From assembly GCA_018238155.1 (NCBI GenBank), contig JABCTZ010000003.1:141765-205764 (forward strand): a stretch of DNA of 64,000 nt. The letters run 5' to 3'. The position numbers were made by a program, and so were the translations under genes. Positions 8,595 through 17,326 of this stretch are shown here, piece after piece. This DNA comes from Candidatus Heimdallarchaeota archaeon. Lineage in GTDB: Archaea; Asgardarchaeota; Heimdallarchaeia; JABLTI01. The notes under the pieces were generated by a model, which did no database searches, was not told the origin of the DNA, and was given only the letters and a program-made list of their open reading frames with translations. Within the stretch, counting starts at the first letter, position 1, and each line of letters begins with the position of its first letter.

Positions 8595-9908
8595 ATGATA
8601 ACCGGCGATAAGAAAAAGAACTACTCTGATGGATCTCTTGGTTCTATGCGAAACGTTATCTTAATTTCATTTGGAGCTTTCATTTGGTCAATCTATCTTT
8701 CCATCCAAGGGCAATTTCTGAATGATTACATTGCTGATATGGGTGCTTATTCTCCATTAAAAATTTCTTTAATGGTAAGCTTAGTTGCAATAACAGGTGC
8801 ATTTGCTAGCATAATTTTTGGCGCAATTAGTGATAACCTTAGAACAAAAATAGGAAGAAGAAAACCATTTATAATTATTGGAGGAGTTTTTTCTGCTTTA
8901 TTTTTCTTTCTCGTACCTTTTCAAAATGCCGTAGCAACGATTATTGCAATTAATGTTGTAATGAGTTTATTCAATAATGCTGCTTTTGTTTGTAACAATT
9001 CATTTATACCTGACACTACATCAAAGAGAAAACTTGGTAAAGTAAATTCTTTCGCGGCTTTGGGTACGTCAATTGGAATGGTTGTCGGTTTTGCTTTAAT
9101 GATGATAAATTCAGCCAACACTCTTTTCTTTGTTTCTGGTACGATATGTTCTGTTGGTTTTCTAATTGTTGGTTTATTTATTCAAGAACCAACTAATCTA
9201 TCAAAACCAAAGAAATGGCATTCATCCATCAAAGAAACATTCCAGCTTAAAAGTTTGAAAAATGAAAAAGGCTTTTTCAATTTCTTGATAGGTCACTTTC
9301 TATTACATACCGGAATTAACGTTTACATTCCCTTCCTTCTTATTTTTTTAACACAAAAAAATAATCCTTCAAGTGGAGAGCTTGTAGGATTAGGCTTATC
9401 TATTGAACAAGGTGAAGTTCTTGTTGTATTTGCAGTATTGACTGCTGTTTCACTACTAGCAACAATTCCTATTGGTGTTTTTTCTGATCGGATAGATACA
9501 AGTCTATTTCTATTTATCTCCAGGATAGTTTTTGCAATTGTTACAATGTTACTGGCTTTGACACCTTTTATTCACAAACTCAGCCCTATGATTGTTGGAA
9601 TTTTATTCATAATTCCCTATGGTATCGCAAATACAGCTGATATAATTTCTAGAGGAGCATTAATGCATAAATTAGTCCCTAAAGAGAAGAGAGGACAATT
9701 TTTGGGCTTAACAGTTTTCATTAAAATTTCTGCTCAAATTCCAGGTGTAATCATTGGTGGTTTATTAGCTCATTTTTTACAAGGAGGATATCAACTTGCA
9801 TTTGTTTTTGGAGGATTTATCGTTCTTCTATCGTTACCTTTTATTTCATTTACAAAATTAAGAACTTCGATAATTCAAGGAACAACAGAAAAACCTCTCT
9901 CTAGCTAG
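8595..9908 (+). CDS. Major facilitator superfamily transporter
   Basis: 437 residues with about twelve hydrophobic segments. The MFS signature loop between helices 2 and 3 is present as FGAISDNLRTKIGRRKPF, and a related GVFSDRID appears in the second half. The RTKIGRRKPF form resembles the GPH/SLC45-like sugar-cation symporter branch, but substrate cannot be read from sequence. It begins 62 bases after radA on the same strand. No good SD precedes ATG 8595, so cotranscription or a different start is possible. It is convergent with the helicase gene ending at 9919. Confidence 0.85.
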   Translation: MITGDKKKNYSDGSLGSMRNVILISFGAFIWSIYLSIQGQFLNDYIADMGAYSPLKISLMVSLVAITGAFASIIFGAISDNLRTKIGRRKPFIIIGGVFSALFFFLVPFQNAVATIIAINVVMSLFNNAAFVCNNSFIPDTTSKRKLGKVNSFAALGTSIGMVVGFALMMINSANTLFFVSGTICSVGFLIVGLFIQEPTNLSKPKKWHSSIKETFQLKSLKNEKGFFNFLIGHFLLHTGINVYIPFLLIFLTQKNNPSSGELVGLGLSIEQGEVLVVFAVLTAVSLLATIPIGVFSDRIDTSLFLFISRIVFAIVTMLLALTPFIHKLSPMIVGILFIIPYGIANTADIISRGALMHKLVPKEKRGQFLGLTVFIKISAQIPGVIIGGLLAHFLQGGYQLAFVFGGFIVLLSLPFISFTKLRTSIIQGTTEKPLSS

Positions 9909-9918
9909 GCTAATTATT

Positions 9919-12198
9919 TTAAAAAGAGAGTTTGAATACTTCTGTCAGTATTTTATCTAGTGCTAATAAACTATCAGCTATTCTCTTTAATCCAAGATAT
10001 TCTGCTAAAGGTGTCAAACCTGATACAAGTGATTTTGCATTAGCTTCAATTCTCAGTAAATCCCCTTCATATATTTGATGTTTATTCACTACATCAATAA
10101 TTTCTTTACCCAATATCACGTGCTCATAAATTGGTCTTTTGAAATTATCATTTGGAATAAAAAAATCTCCTTCAGTAGAATGTTGTGTAAGTTTAAGAAT
10201 CTCATACAACATTACAGTTAAATTGGTATTCTTTTGTGAGAGATCATACATTAACCAATCTTTCAGGTATTCAAATCTCTTTACTGAAATTCCCATCTCA
10301 GAGCAAATACTTCCTTTTGTTGTAGTTTGGAATTTTCCATTATAAGATTCTTTAATATAACCTCGATATTTTAATGAATGTAAGATAGAGAAATCTCTAT
10401 TCAAAATTTCTTTGATTGTAGTTTTTGATTGTTCTTTTAATACTACCATTCGATGCTTGCAGAATATTTTCTTTGAATCACAAGAACATGATAGTATTCC
10501 ATTTGTGAATGAAACAGTAAAACTATTTTTTCCATTATCTATCTTAAACAATTGCGTGTTTTGATTGGAAAATTCACTTGCTATAACTAGTTTTTCAATT
10601 GGAAAAATTTCCTCTAAAATGCACAAAATTTCATTTGTAATTTTAGTATTTCGTTTCAAAATCAATTTATAATATTCCTCAGAAACACTATTCAAATTTG
10701 TAGATGTATTGTGTTTATTTTTTAAAACTAACCTTTGGTTTTGAGAATAATCGAAAAAGCTTTCTTGGATTAGTTTTACTAATTCAATAAAATCTGGTTT
10801 ACGACTATAAATTAAGGAAAGAATCATTCTTTCGAATTCTTCTTTACTATTGATTCTACTGCTAATACGATCAAATTGTGGAGGAATTTTGTTTAAATTA
10901 GTAAGATAGTGCCTCTCCATTTGCCAGTATCTTTCTCGAATAGTTCTCTCTTCCCTTCTATCCAGAGCTAATATTGTACTTTTTCCATAGTGATCAAAAT
11001 TAGGTCTACCAGCTCTTCCTGCAATTTGATGGAAAACATTTCTAGAAAGCCATTCATTGTTCCATCTTTTAGTATCGAGAATAATAACTTCACGTGCAGG
11101 GAGATTTACACCTGCTCCAAGTGTTTCAGTACAAAACAAGACATGAATAAATCCCAAGCGAAATAATTCTTCAACTGCTTTTTGTGCAATGCGACTTAAT
11201 CCCGCATGATGAAATGCAGTTCCTTTTTCCACTAGATCATAAATTAGTGCATTCCCTAAAGAGTCGCGATGTAAAGGAATGCTGTCTAAAAAACTAAGTA
11301 CTCTTCCTACATTGAAATTACCACTTCCATTAAGGCATTTCTCAATGTAATTTGAATATTCAAAAGCTAATTCCTCTGCTTTTGATCTTGTTCCACAGAA
11401 AACCAATATTTGAGATCCAAATGGAATATTATTTTGAATTATCTCTTTCACTCTTTTTTCAGGTCGAAATGTCGGTATTATATCAAAATCAAGAGGTATT
11501 AATCGTTTTGAACTGCTTATAAGTGTGGCATTTAACCAAGATGCAATATCACTAGGGTTTGCTGCAGTTGCTGAGAGTAAAATTAATCTTGTTTTTCCCT
11601 TCAAGGCAATGAGTATTGTTTCCAGAGTTGCTCCACGTTGAGTATCACCAATTAGATGAAACTCATCTACGATCACATTCTTTATTTTACCGAGTAAACT
11701 TGGTAAACGTCCAATAATAGTTCTAAATCGCTCATAAGTAGAGATTAAGATATGACATTTTCTAATTTCCTCTTCATTAAAATCCACTTCCGACATAGAC
11801 ATATGAACTTTGATACCGAATTTTTTATACATTTTAGCTAAATAGTTTGCTTTTTCTTCTGCTAATGCACGTAAAGGAACTAGAAAAATTGTTTTTGCAT
11901 CGAATGTCATTTCTTCTCTAAGTTTTCTTTTTTCAATTTTTGTGAGATTTTCTTTCTGTAATGAGTCGAATTTCTTGTCCAATTCTTCTTCCCTATCGAG
12001 TAATTCTACTATAGTAATTAATTCTGCAATCAATGTTTTTCCAGACCCACTCGGAGAAACGATTACAAGGTTTTCTTCTCCAAAAATGTGCGGATAAGCC
12101 TTTCTTTGTATATCTGTGAACTTTCTTATTCCGCCTTGTATGAGGATTTCTTGTAATTCCTTAGGAAGTTGTTTTAGGTAATTTTCTGTAACAACCAT
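9919..12198 (-). CDS. Ski2/Hel308-like DNA helicase with SWIM zinc finger
   Basis: 759-residue superfamily 2 helicase. Motif I SPSGSGKT (residues 48-55), Q-like motif with FTDIQ upstream, motif II DEFHLIGD (~178), motif III LLSATAANP, motif IV-V region ETLGAGVNLPAREVI, and motif VI HQIAGRAGRPNFD. These match the Hel308/Ski2 group, which unwinds stalled-fork DNA. Near residue 570 there is CSCDSKKIFCKH, a CxCx(6)CxH SWIM zinc finger, which I do not recall as a normal part of Hel308. The C-terminal ~150 residues are helical with an HhH-like end. A GGAGG-type SD precedes ATG 12198. It could be a Hel308 orthologue or a paralogous repair helicase. Confidence 0.88.
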   Translation of the reverse strand: MVVTENYLKQLPKELQEILIQGGIRKFTDIQRKAYPHIFGEENLVIVSPSGSGKTLIAELITIVELLDREEELDKKFDSLQKENLTKIEKRKLREEMTFDAKTIFLVPLRALAEEKANYLAKMYKKFGIKVHMSMSEVDFNEEEIRKCHILISTYERFRTIIGRLPSLLGKIKNVIVDEFHLIGDTQRGATLETILIALKGKTRLILLSATAANPSDIASWLNATLISSSKRLIPLDFDIIPTFRPEKRVKEIIQNNIPFGSQILVFCGTRSKAEELAFEYSNYIEKCLNGSGNFNVGRVLSFLDSIPLHRDSLGNALIYDLVEKGTAFHHAGLSRIAQKAVEELFRLGFIHVLFCTETLGAGVNLPAREVIILDTKRWNNEWLSRNVFHQIAGRAGRPNFDHYGKSTILALDRREERTIRERYWQMERHYLTNLNKIPPQFDRISSRINSKEEFERMILSLIYSRKPDFIELVKLIQESFFDYSQNQRLVLKNKHNTSTNLNSVSEEYYKLILKRNTKITNEILCILEEIFPIEKLVIASEFSNQNTQLFKIDNGKNSFTVSFTNGILSCSCDSKKIFCKHRMVVLKEQSKTTIKEILNRDFSILHSLKYRGYIKESYNGKFQTTTKGSICSEMGISVKRFEYLKDWLMYDLSQKNTNLTVMLYEILKLTQHSTEGDFFIPNDNFKRPIYEHVILGKEIIDVVNKHQIYEGDLLRIEANAKSLVSGLTPLAEYLGLKRIADSLLALDKILTEVFKLSF

Positions 12199-12277
12199 TT
12201 TCTTTCCTCCACTTTTGATTCTTGTTTGACTATTTACAATGGTTTAGCCTGATAGGGTTAGTTTTGCAGCAATTTTT

Positions 12278-12568
12278 TTATTTGGGAATTATGTCTAATT
12301 TTTTTTCTGGATTATAGTATGTATTAACTGCAAAATTGAAGATGCCTCTCTCTAATAACTCATCTGTAATGATTTCTTCTAAAGTGAGTAAATTATAACA
12401 TTGCTCTCGAGTGATACAAGACTCACATTTAATATGATCAAAGTAAGGGCAGCTATCATTATGGAATCGAATATTCTTCCATTCAATCATTAGCATTAAA
12501 TTAGGTAAATTGTGTATTCTATGTTTCAGTTTATTGATTCCCCAGTAATTCATTTCATCAATTTTCAT
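12278..12568 (-). CDS. Small four-cysteine protein, unknown
   Basis: 96 residues. A compact cluster CPYFDHIKCESCITREQC (C-x7-C-x2-C-x5-C) suggests a bound zinc or iron-sulfur cluster. The flanks are helical, with no membrane segment. It lies 79 bases upstream of the helicase gene on the same strand and could be transcribed with it. No family is recognised. The ATG at 12568 has only a weak SD. Confidence 0.6.
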   Translation of the reverse strand: MKIDEMNYWGINKLKHRIHNLPNLMLMIEWKNIRFHNDSCPYFDHIKCESCITREQCYNLLTLEEIITDELLERGIFNFAVNTYYNPEKKLDIIPK

Positions 12569-12834
12569 GAGTCTCGTTCACCAGTTTAAGTAGATGATAA
12601 GCTACTATCATTATTTCATTACGTTTCTTCTTCAAAGAATCATCAGTGAATTTTACTTAAAAAGAACTCAATAGTAGATTTGTAAGATAAAAAACTCATA
12701 CTACATATAGCTTAATATTCTAATTCTATTAGATATAGAAATTTTAGATTTCTATTCAAATATTTTATATTAATGTGTACCATTAAGAATATTAAGTGGA
12801 AGTTACTAATCAAAACTGTGTGACGTGAATAATT

Positions 12835-13278
12835 ATGTCCCTTACAATAAAATCTCAAATTGATGCAATAATGGTCAAACCGGCAATGGTTGACGAGAAT
12901 GACTCTATGAGTATAATTGCTAAAGTTCTGTTACAAACGAATAAAGGTTGTGTCTTTGTAACCAGTATTGGTGAAGTAGTGGGAATCATCACTGAAAGAG
13001 ATATTCTAAGATTGTTATTGAAAGAAGGGTGTATGCTCTCCGAAGAAATTGAAGCCCAAGATTTTATGGTCAAACCCGTTATTTCAATACCAAAAACTGC
13101 TACTTTAGCAGAAGCAGATGATTTAATGGCACAAACCAATGTCAATAGATTAGCAGTTGTTGAAAAGGAAGGCTCATTAGTTGTTGTTGGTTTCCTTGAT
13201 TCTGAAATGTTGAATGTTTCTCTAAAAACGGCAGTATTAAAAACCTATAAGAAAAGGCAAAAATATATCCAAAAATAG
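12835..13278 (+). CDS. CBS-domain pair protein
   Basis: 147 residues consisting of two tandem CBS motifs. The first covers ~residues 10-65 (MVKPAMVDENDSMSIIAKVL, then GIITERDILRLL) and the second ~75-130 (FMVKPVISIPKTATLAEADD, then NRLAVVEKEG and GFLDSEML). CBS pairs (Bateman modules) bind adenosyl ligands such as AMP, ATP or SAM and act as energy sensors. No effector domain is attached, so it probably regulates a partner in trans. It is convergent with the nuclease gene, only 3 bases separating the stops. Confidence 0.9.
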   Translation: MSLTIKSQIDAIMVKPAMVDENDSMSIIAKVLLQTNKGCVFVTSIGEVVGIITERDILRLLLKEGCMLSEEIEAQDFMVKPVISIPKTATLAEADDLMAQTNVNRLAVVEKEGSLVVVGFLDSEMLNVSLKTAVLKTYKKRQKYIQK

Positions 13279-13281
13279 TGA

Positions 13282-14226
13282 TTAGGCACTCTTTTCATTT
13301 TTCTTTTTCTTCTTATCTTTAGGATAGTCTCTCAAAAAGTATGAACAATTATCTGTAAATTGACAGAATTTACACATCCAATTCTGCGGACAATCAGAGG
13401 GCTTTCTTTCTCCTTTCCAATATCCAAGCGCCCACTCCATATCTACTTCAAAACTTTCTTGGTGATACAAGCTTCGATCATTACAAACTTCTGACCGATC
13501 TTCTTGATGAAGATAAATAGCGTGTAATTCAAATGATTGCTCCGGAAGATTTCTTAGCATTTCAAATACTTTTGTTAAAAGCTCATGTGGAGGTATGGCT
13601 ACGAATAGATTGACTTGTTCTTCTGGGAGTTGTTTAAGTAATTCTTCCGATGGAATTAATTCATCAGGCATATCAAAATAGCCTTTAAACATCTCAGCAT
13701 TAAACTTGCCTGTTTTCAAATCATTCAGTAAGTGCCAATACACTTGCATTTGAATTCTATTTCTTCTTTTTTGTTCATATGTGGGTGTTCTTCGAGATTT
13801 TCGCGTTTTGTAATCTGTAATTACAACAAGTTTATTTCCTTCCTTATCAGTTTCAATTTCTAATTGATCAATTATTCCCAAGCATGGTATACCATTTATT
13901 TTACCAATAACAGGTAGCTCTCTAGTCACTTGTAATTTACTAAATGCTACTAATTTTGAGTACATTTGTAGAATATATACGATGATGCTATCTTCATTTG
14001 TTGTTACTTCAACCTCAATAATTGGTCCTAGTTCTTCTTCAAGGCTTCGATGAATTTCTGAACCTTTGATCATTTCAGGTGTTGGTTCCATCCCTAATTG
14101 TAACCTTAAATGTAGCTGCATCTCACACCAAAACTGATCTGCTATTTTGCTTGCTGATATATGATGAACCTGACCTTGGAAAAAATCCTCCTCACTTTCT
14201 GCTAAACCATTGTTTCGTTCACTCAT
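13282..14226 (-). CDS. EXO5/Cas4-like Fe-S single-strand DNA exonuclease
   Basis: 314 residues in the PD-(D/E)XK nuclease superfamily. The N-terminus reads ISASKIADQFWCEMQLHLR with the first cluster Cys at residue 34, then KGSEIHRSLEEELG (the G-x-x-x-H motif), a catalytic core VVITDYKTRKSRR (D and K of motif II-III) with a QMQVYWHLL helix, and a C-terminal trio CPQNWMCKFCQFTDNC. Four Cys placed this way hold a 4Fe-4S cluster in Cas4, AddB and EXO5. The WCEMQL and G-x-x-IH spacing looks closer to eukaryotic EXO5 than to Cas4, and there is no CRISPR context. Likely role: DNA end processing or interstrand crosslink repair. Confidence 0.85.
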   Translation of the reverse strand: MSERNNGLAESEEDFFQGQVHHISASKIADQFWCEMQLHLRLQLGMEPTPEMIKGSEIHRSLEEELGPIIEVEVTTNEDSIIVYILQMYSKLVAFSKLQVTRELPVIGKINGIPCLGIIDQLEIETDKEGNKLVVITDYKTRKSRRTPTYEQKRRNRIQMQVYWHLLNDLKTGKFNAEMFKGYFDMPDELIPSEELLKQLPEEQVNLFVAIPPHELLTKVFEMLRNLPEQSFELHAIYLHQEDRSEVCNDRSLYHQESFEVDMEWALGYWKGERKPSDCPQNWMCKFCQFTDNCSYFLRDYPKDKKKKKNEKSA

Positions 14227-14324
14227 ATTTGAAAATAGAGACAGAAGTTGATTTTAATCTTACTGTTAATGAAAAAAATGGTTTGTGGGGTTTTTATTTA
14301 TCATTTTGAATGAATCTATAGGCG

Positions 14325-14618
14325 ATGTCTGTGATTGTTGCAAAAGATAGGTTGGGAACGTTGGACTCGAGTGATTTTTTAGATAGTTTGGAAAACATTC
14401 CAAATCATTTTGCAACAATTTTTAGTAATGCTGTTGCTTTTTTAATTGCTGTTTGTTTTGCACTTGGAGTTATTCTTGCTATTATTGGCGCAATAAAATG
14501 GGCCACAGGTTGGGATGAACGTACAGGTAAGAAAACAATAGTAAAAGGAATCGTACTTATTGCTCTTTCGTTAATCTCTGGAAGTTTAGGTATTGGAATA
14601 GTTACACTTACAGGATAA
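14325..14618 (+). CDS. Small two-TM protein resembling TrbC/VirB2-type pilin
   Basis: 97 residues: a polar N-terminus, then a hydrophobic helix (NAVAFLIAVCFALGVILAII), a short loop GAIKWATGWDERTGKKTIVK, and a second hydrophobic helix (GIVLIALSLISGSLGIGIV). The loop echoes the G-x-K-x-A-T-x-x-(D/E)-x-x-x-x-x-K pattern of T4SS pilin-like proteins. The resemblance is by eye and the nearby genes are not secretion genes, so the function is uncertain. Only TAGG precedes the ATG. Confidence 0.65.
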   Translation: MSVIVAKDRLGTLDSSDFLDSLENIPNHFATIFSNAVAFLIAVCFALGVILAIIGAIKWATGWDERTGKKTIVKGIVLIALSLISGSLGIGIVTLTG

Positions 14619-14727
14619 TAGACATAAGTAAAGTTTCCACACCATTCTTTTTGTAATAACTTTAAAAGTAATTATGTTATCTGTTATCTATATGAAATAT
14701 AGAAATTATTTCTAGGAGATAAAAAAA

Positions 14728-16032
14728 ATGCAAATTGAGTTATCAAGAAAGTGGTTTTTAGTTGTTGTGGGATTAGCAGATTGGCGAACAAAAGCACAAG
14801 GATTACCTCATCAAGAGTATAAGGAATTACAGAAAGTAATTGATAATTATATTTCTCGAATAAATAAGGATTGTAGAAAAAAAGGTGGTTTAGTTACTAG
14901 TCTCTTCTGGTCACAGGAAAACCTCTCACCAACATTTTTATTAGAAGCAACTCAAACCAATGAGAATTTCTTGAAGGAGATGCGTGTTAAATTAAGCAAT
15001 GTTACTGAAACAATTTATGCTAACCTCTCAAATGATGAGCGGAATTCAACATTAGGTAAAAATATACAAGCAATTTCACCACAAGGACGTATACTCATCC
15101 TTGATTGTACTATTCCCGAAAGCAGTGATTTTATTCCTGATGATGATCATGTTTTATCCGCCTTTAGTGATGCATTTAACTCTGAATTTGTTACTATAAA
15201 ACGAGCCGAACATGATTTTCAAGGCAGGAAAGAATGGTTAGCTGCAATGGATGCTCTCTTAACTCGAAATCTAATACGAGAAGTTGGTCCCGTTAAGAAA
15301 ATAAAAGAAGCAAAAACTGTGGAAGGAAAGCGTTTATATGAACGAAAGACACCTGGTGATTTTGAAAAAATAACTCGTATTTTACACGGAGCAGTCCCTT
15401 TCAGGTCTAGCTTATTTGATCTCAAACCACATTCTCAATCATCATTTGATTCAAGAGAAACTCTGGGACATATAGTGATTCACTACCTTGCTACTGGTGG
15501 TGACTTTCCAATAAAACTCAATTGGCGATCAAATACTCATGAACGATTAGGACGAAGAACCGAAGAATTACAGCTGGTAGAATTTGAAGGAGTCGAATGG
15601 AAAGATTTAGACAAATTACTCTTAATTTCAAGAGAAATTGCTTATGAGAATGTAGAGAAAACGATTTCTGATGTTGGAGGAATTAAATTCGATTCTCTTT
15701 GGACAGAGCAAGATTCGTCATCCAATATCTTTTTCCTCTCCAAATTCTCATTCACCGAAGATATTCTAAAAAATCTCAAGGAATTTATTATTTTAGACTC
15801 TCGAAAGCAATTAGAAGGACATATCGGTCCAAGTACAGCTGCATTATTTGATGTTTGGCGTAGAGCGGGATTACATTTTAATATGATTATTTTTGAAATA
15901 CGAGGTTTAGATCTTGAAGAAGATAAAAAATTAGTTGCTTGGATACAACAACTTAAAGAGAAAGCACCCCCAGGTCCAAATTATAATGCTGAAAAAGAAG
16001 TTTTAGAAGCGCGACACTATCGTCCATATTAG
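14728..16032 (+). CDS. Conserved-looking soluble protein, unknown
   Basis: 434 residues from ATG 14728 with AGGAG nine bases upstream. No signal peptide, membrane segment or known motif is visible. The composition is that of a folded globular protein: a helical N-terminal part, a central strand segment (GRILILDCTIPESSDFI), a basic linker near residues 185-210 (VKKIKEAKTVEGKRLYERK) and a C-terminal alpha/beta part. It is followed by a good terminator, so it is a single-gene unit. I do not recognise it. Confidence 0.7.
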   Translation: MQIELSRKWFLVVVGLADWRTKAQGLPHQEYKELQKVIDNYISRINKDCRKKGGLVTSLFWSQENLSPTFLLEATQTNENFLKEMRVKLSNVTETIYANLSNDERNSTLGKNIQAISPQGRILILDCTIPESSDFIPDDDHVLSAFSDAFNSEFVTIKRAEHDFQGRKEWLAAMDALLTRNLIREVGPVKKIKEAKTVEGKRLYERKTPGDFEKITRILHGAVPFRSSLFDLKPHSQSSFDSRETLGHIVIHYLATGGDFPIKLNWRSNTHERLGRRTEELQLVEFEGVEWKDLDKLLLISREIAYENVEKTISDVGGIKFDSLWTEQDSSSNIFFLSKFSFTEDILKNLKEFIILDSRKQLEGHIGPSTAALFDVWRRAGLHFNMIIFEIRGLDLEEDKKLVAWIQQLKEKAPPGPNYNAEKEVLEARHYRPY

Positions 16033-16036
16033 GTGA

Positions 16037-16070
16037 TGTGGATTTTTTTTCCACAGAACTCTCTTTTTTT
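16037..16070 (+). terminator. Hairpin plus T-tract terminator
   Basis: TGTGGA pairs perfectly with TCCACA around an all-T loop, starting 5 bases after the stop at 16032. A seven-base T run follows at 16064-16070. Confidence 0.65.
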
Positions 16071-16129
16071 GTGCTTACTTTTTTGATTTTCGTCGATTTA
16101 AAAAGCATTTTTCATCATAGACTATTGAT

Positions 16130-16396
16130 GTGATGGAAATGATGAACCCAACCCAATTTCAAAAAAGAAAGCTTATACGGGAAGTTTGGGGAGAAAGTTG
16201 TTTAGAGTGTGATTTTACTAAGATACCTAATCTTCATCTATACAGTTTGAAAAAAGAAGATGTTGCAGTTTTATCTTGCCCGTCTTGTGATTTCACTATT
16301 GTTGTTGTAGAAATTGAAACACTATACAAATCAAATCTTAAAAAACACATAAACGAAGATAATAATGAAATTATTACAACTCATAGTGCAATATAA
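16130..16396 (+). CDS. Small zinc-ribbon protein
   Basis: 88 residues. Two CxxC knuckles, SCLECDF and SCPSCDF, lie about 34 residues apart and would form a zinc ribbon. The rest is short and polar. GTG 16130 is directly followed by ATG 16133, either of which may be used; no SD is evident, and TTTAAAAAG at 16098-16106 could be its TATA box, giving a short leader. Function unknown; such ribbons often bind nucleic acid or partner proteins. Confidence 0.6.
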   Translation: MMEMMNPTQFQKRKLIREVWGESCLECDFTKIPNLHLYSLKKEDVAVLSCPSCDFTIVVVEIETLYKSNLKKHINEDNNEIITTHSAI

Positions 16397-16492
16397 TATT
16401 ATCATTGATGCTCATGGAGACACTATCAAATCCTTGATACACTGACAATCTTCAATCCATAAGAGAACTAAACTAAACTTTAGCTTGTTCAA

Positions 16493-16504
16493 GCGAGGCC
16501 TCGC
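16493..16504. repeat. 12-bp perfect GC-rich palindrome
   Basis: GCGAGGCCTCGC stands out in the AT-rich gap between 16397 and 16614. It lies ~110 bases upstream of the next gene. It may be an operator or a short hairpin; nothing else is evident in this gap apart from an AT-rich stretch near 16555-16565 that may be the promoter of the 16615 gene. Confidence 0.4.
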
Positions 16505-16614
16505 AGAACTCGAAGTATCTATAAAACTGACATAAAATTGTTCATAAACAAAGTATTTAATATACGAACATCCTCATAAATCATAGATTAAACGTGAAAT
16601 TATGGTGATCTAAT

Positions 16615-17187
16615 TTGGGTAAAGTTATTGTGATAATTTTTGCAGCTGTTTCATTGATTATTCTACCAATGTCATTCTACTATATAGGCGATACATCCAT
16701 TGATCCACCAGATTATACCATCGAAATTCAAGGCAATTTTTATGATACAAATATAGGTGATTTCTTTGGAGATCCCGGATTTTCCTTCTTAAAATTTTCG
16801 CCTTCTGGAAGTGTTATTTTTACACCCGACGCTTGGAATGCTGCGTTTACTGGTGAAGCAGTTTTCGGCATGGCCGCAGGGACATTTATGATGATTCTCT
16901 GGTATGTTGGTGTAGGTATGGCTTTAGTAGGAATAGTTGTAGCATTCTTTAAACCTAAAATATCTGGTATATTCTTTTTACTTGCAGCACTTGCATACGG
17001 ATTTCAAGGAATTGTTTGGTACATAGGAATGACTGCCGAGTTTGTGAGCAGCCCGGAGGTAAAAGTATTCCCAATACCCTTGGGAGCACTATTCTTCGTA
17101 GTAACTGCTATTATTGCTTTTACAACGAAAAAGAAAGAAGCATATTACTACTCTCCTGGTTATTCATATGGCTATGGAAGACGGTAA
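16615..17187 (+). CDS. Four-TM membrane protein, claudin-like topology
   Basis: 190 residues from TTG 16615, with GGTGAT five bases upstream. One hydrophobic segment at the N-terminus (VIVIIFAAVSLIILPM) is followed by an ~70-residue extracellular loop rich in aromatic residues, Gly and Asp, then three hydrophobic segments and a short tail KKKEAYYYSPGYSYGYGRR rich in Tyr. The topology (TM, long loop, three TM) is like tetraspan proteins, but no sequence family is recognised. A terminator follows directly. Confidence 0.65.
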   Translation: MGKVIVIIFAAVSLIILPMSFYYIGDTSIDPPDYTIEIQGNFYDTNIGDFFGDPGFSFLKFSPSGSVIFTPDAWNAAFTGEAVFGMAAGTFMMILWYVGVGMALVGIVVAFFKPKISGIFFLLAALAYGFQGIVWYIGMTAEFVSSPEVKVFPIPLGALFFVVTAIIAFTTKKKEAYYYSPGYSYGYGRR

Positions 17188-17200
17188 TAAAAACAATTGA

Positions 17201-17223
17201 AAAAATGGGGTTCTCCCATTTTC
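17201..17223 (+). terminator. Hairpin terminator
   Basis: AAAATGGG and TCCCATTTT form a stem around a short loop, 14 bases after the stop at 17187, followed by T-rich sequence. Confidence 0.55.
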
Positions 17224-17326
17224 TTATCTCTCTTTTTAAATTCACTTTTAAACCTTTATTTTCAAGGTAATAATTTTATTAAAATGTGTTAGGTGAATTG
17301 GAACCTACCCAATCACAAGAAAACAA

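Noticed and set aside
13282..14226. Cas4 of a CRISPR system
   Set aside because: No cas1, cas2 or repeat array in the window; domain text closer to EXO5.
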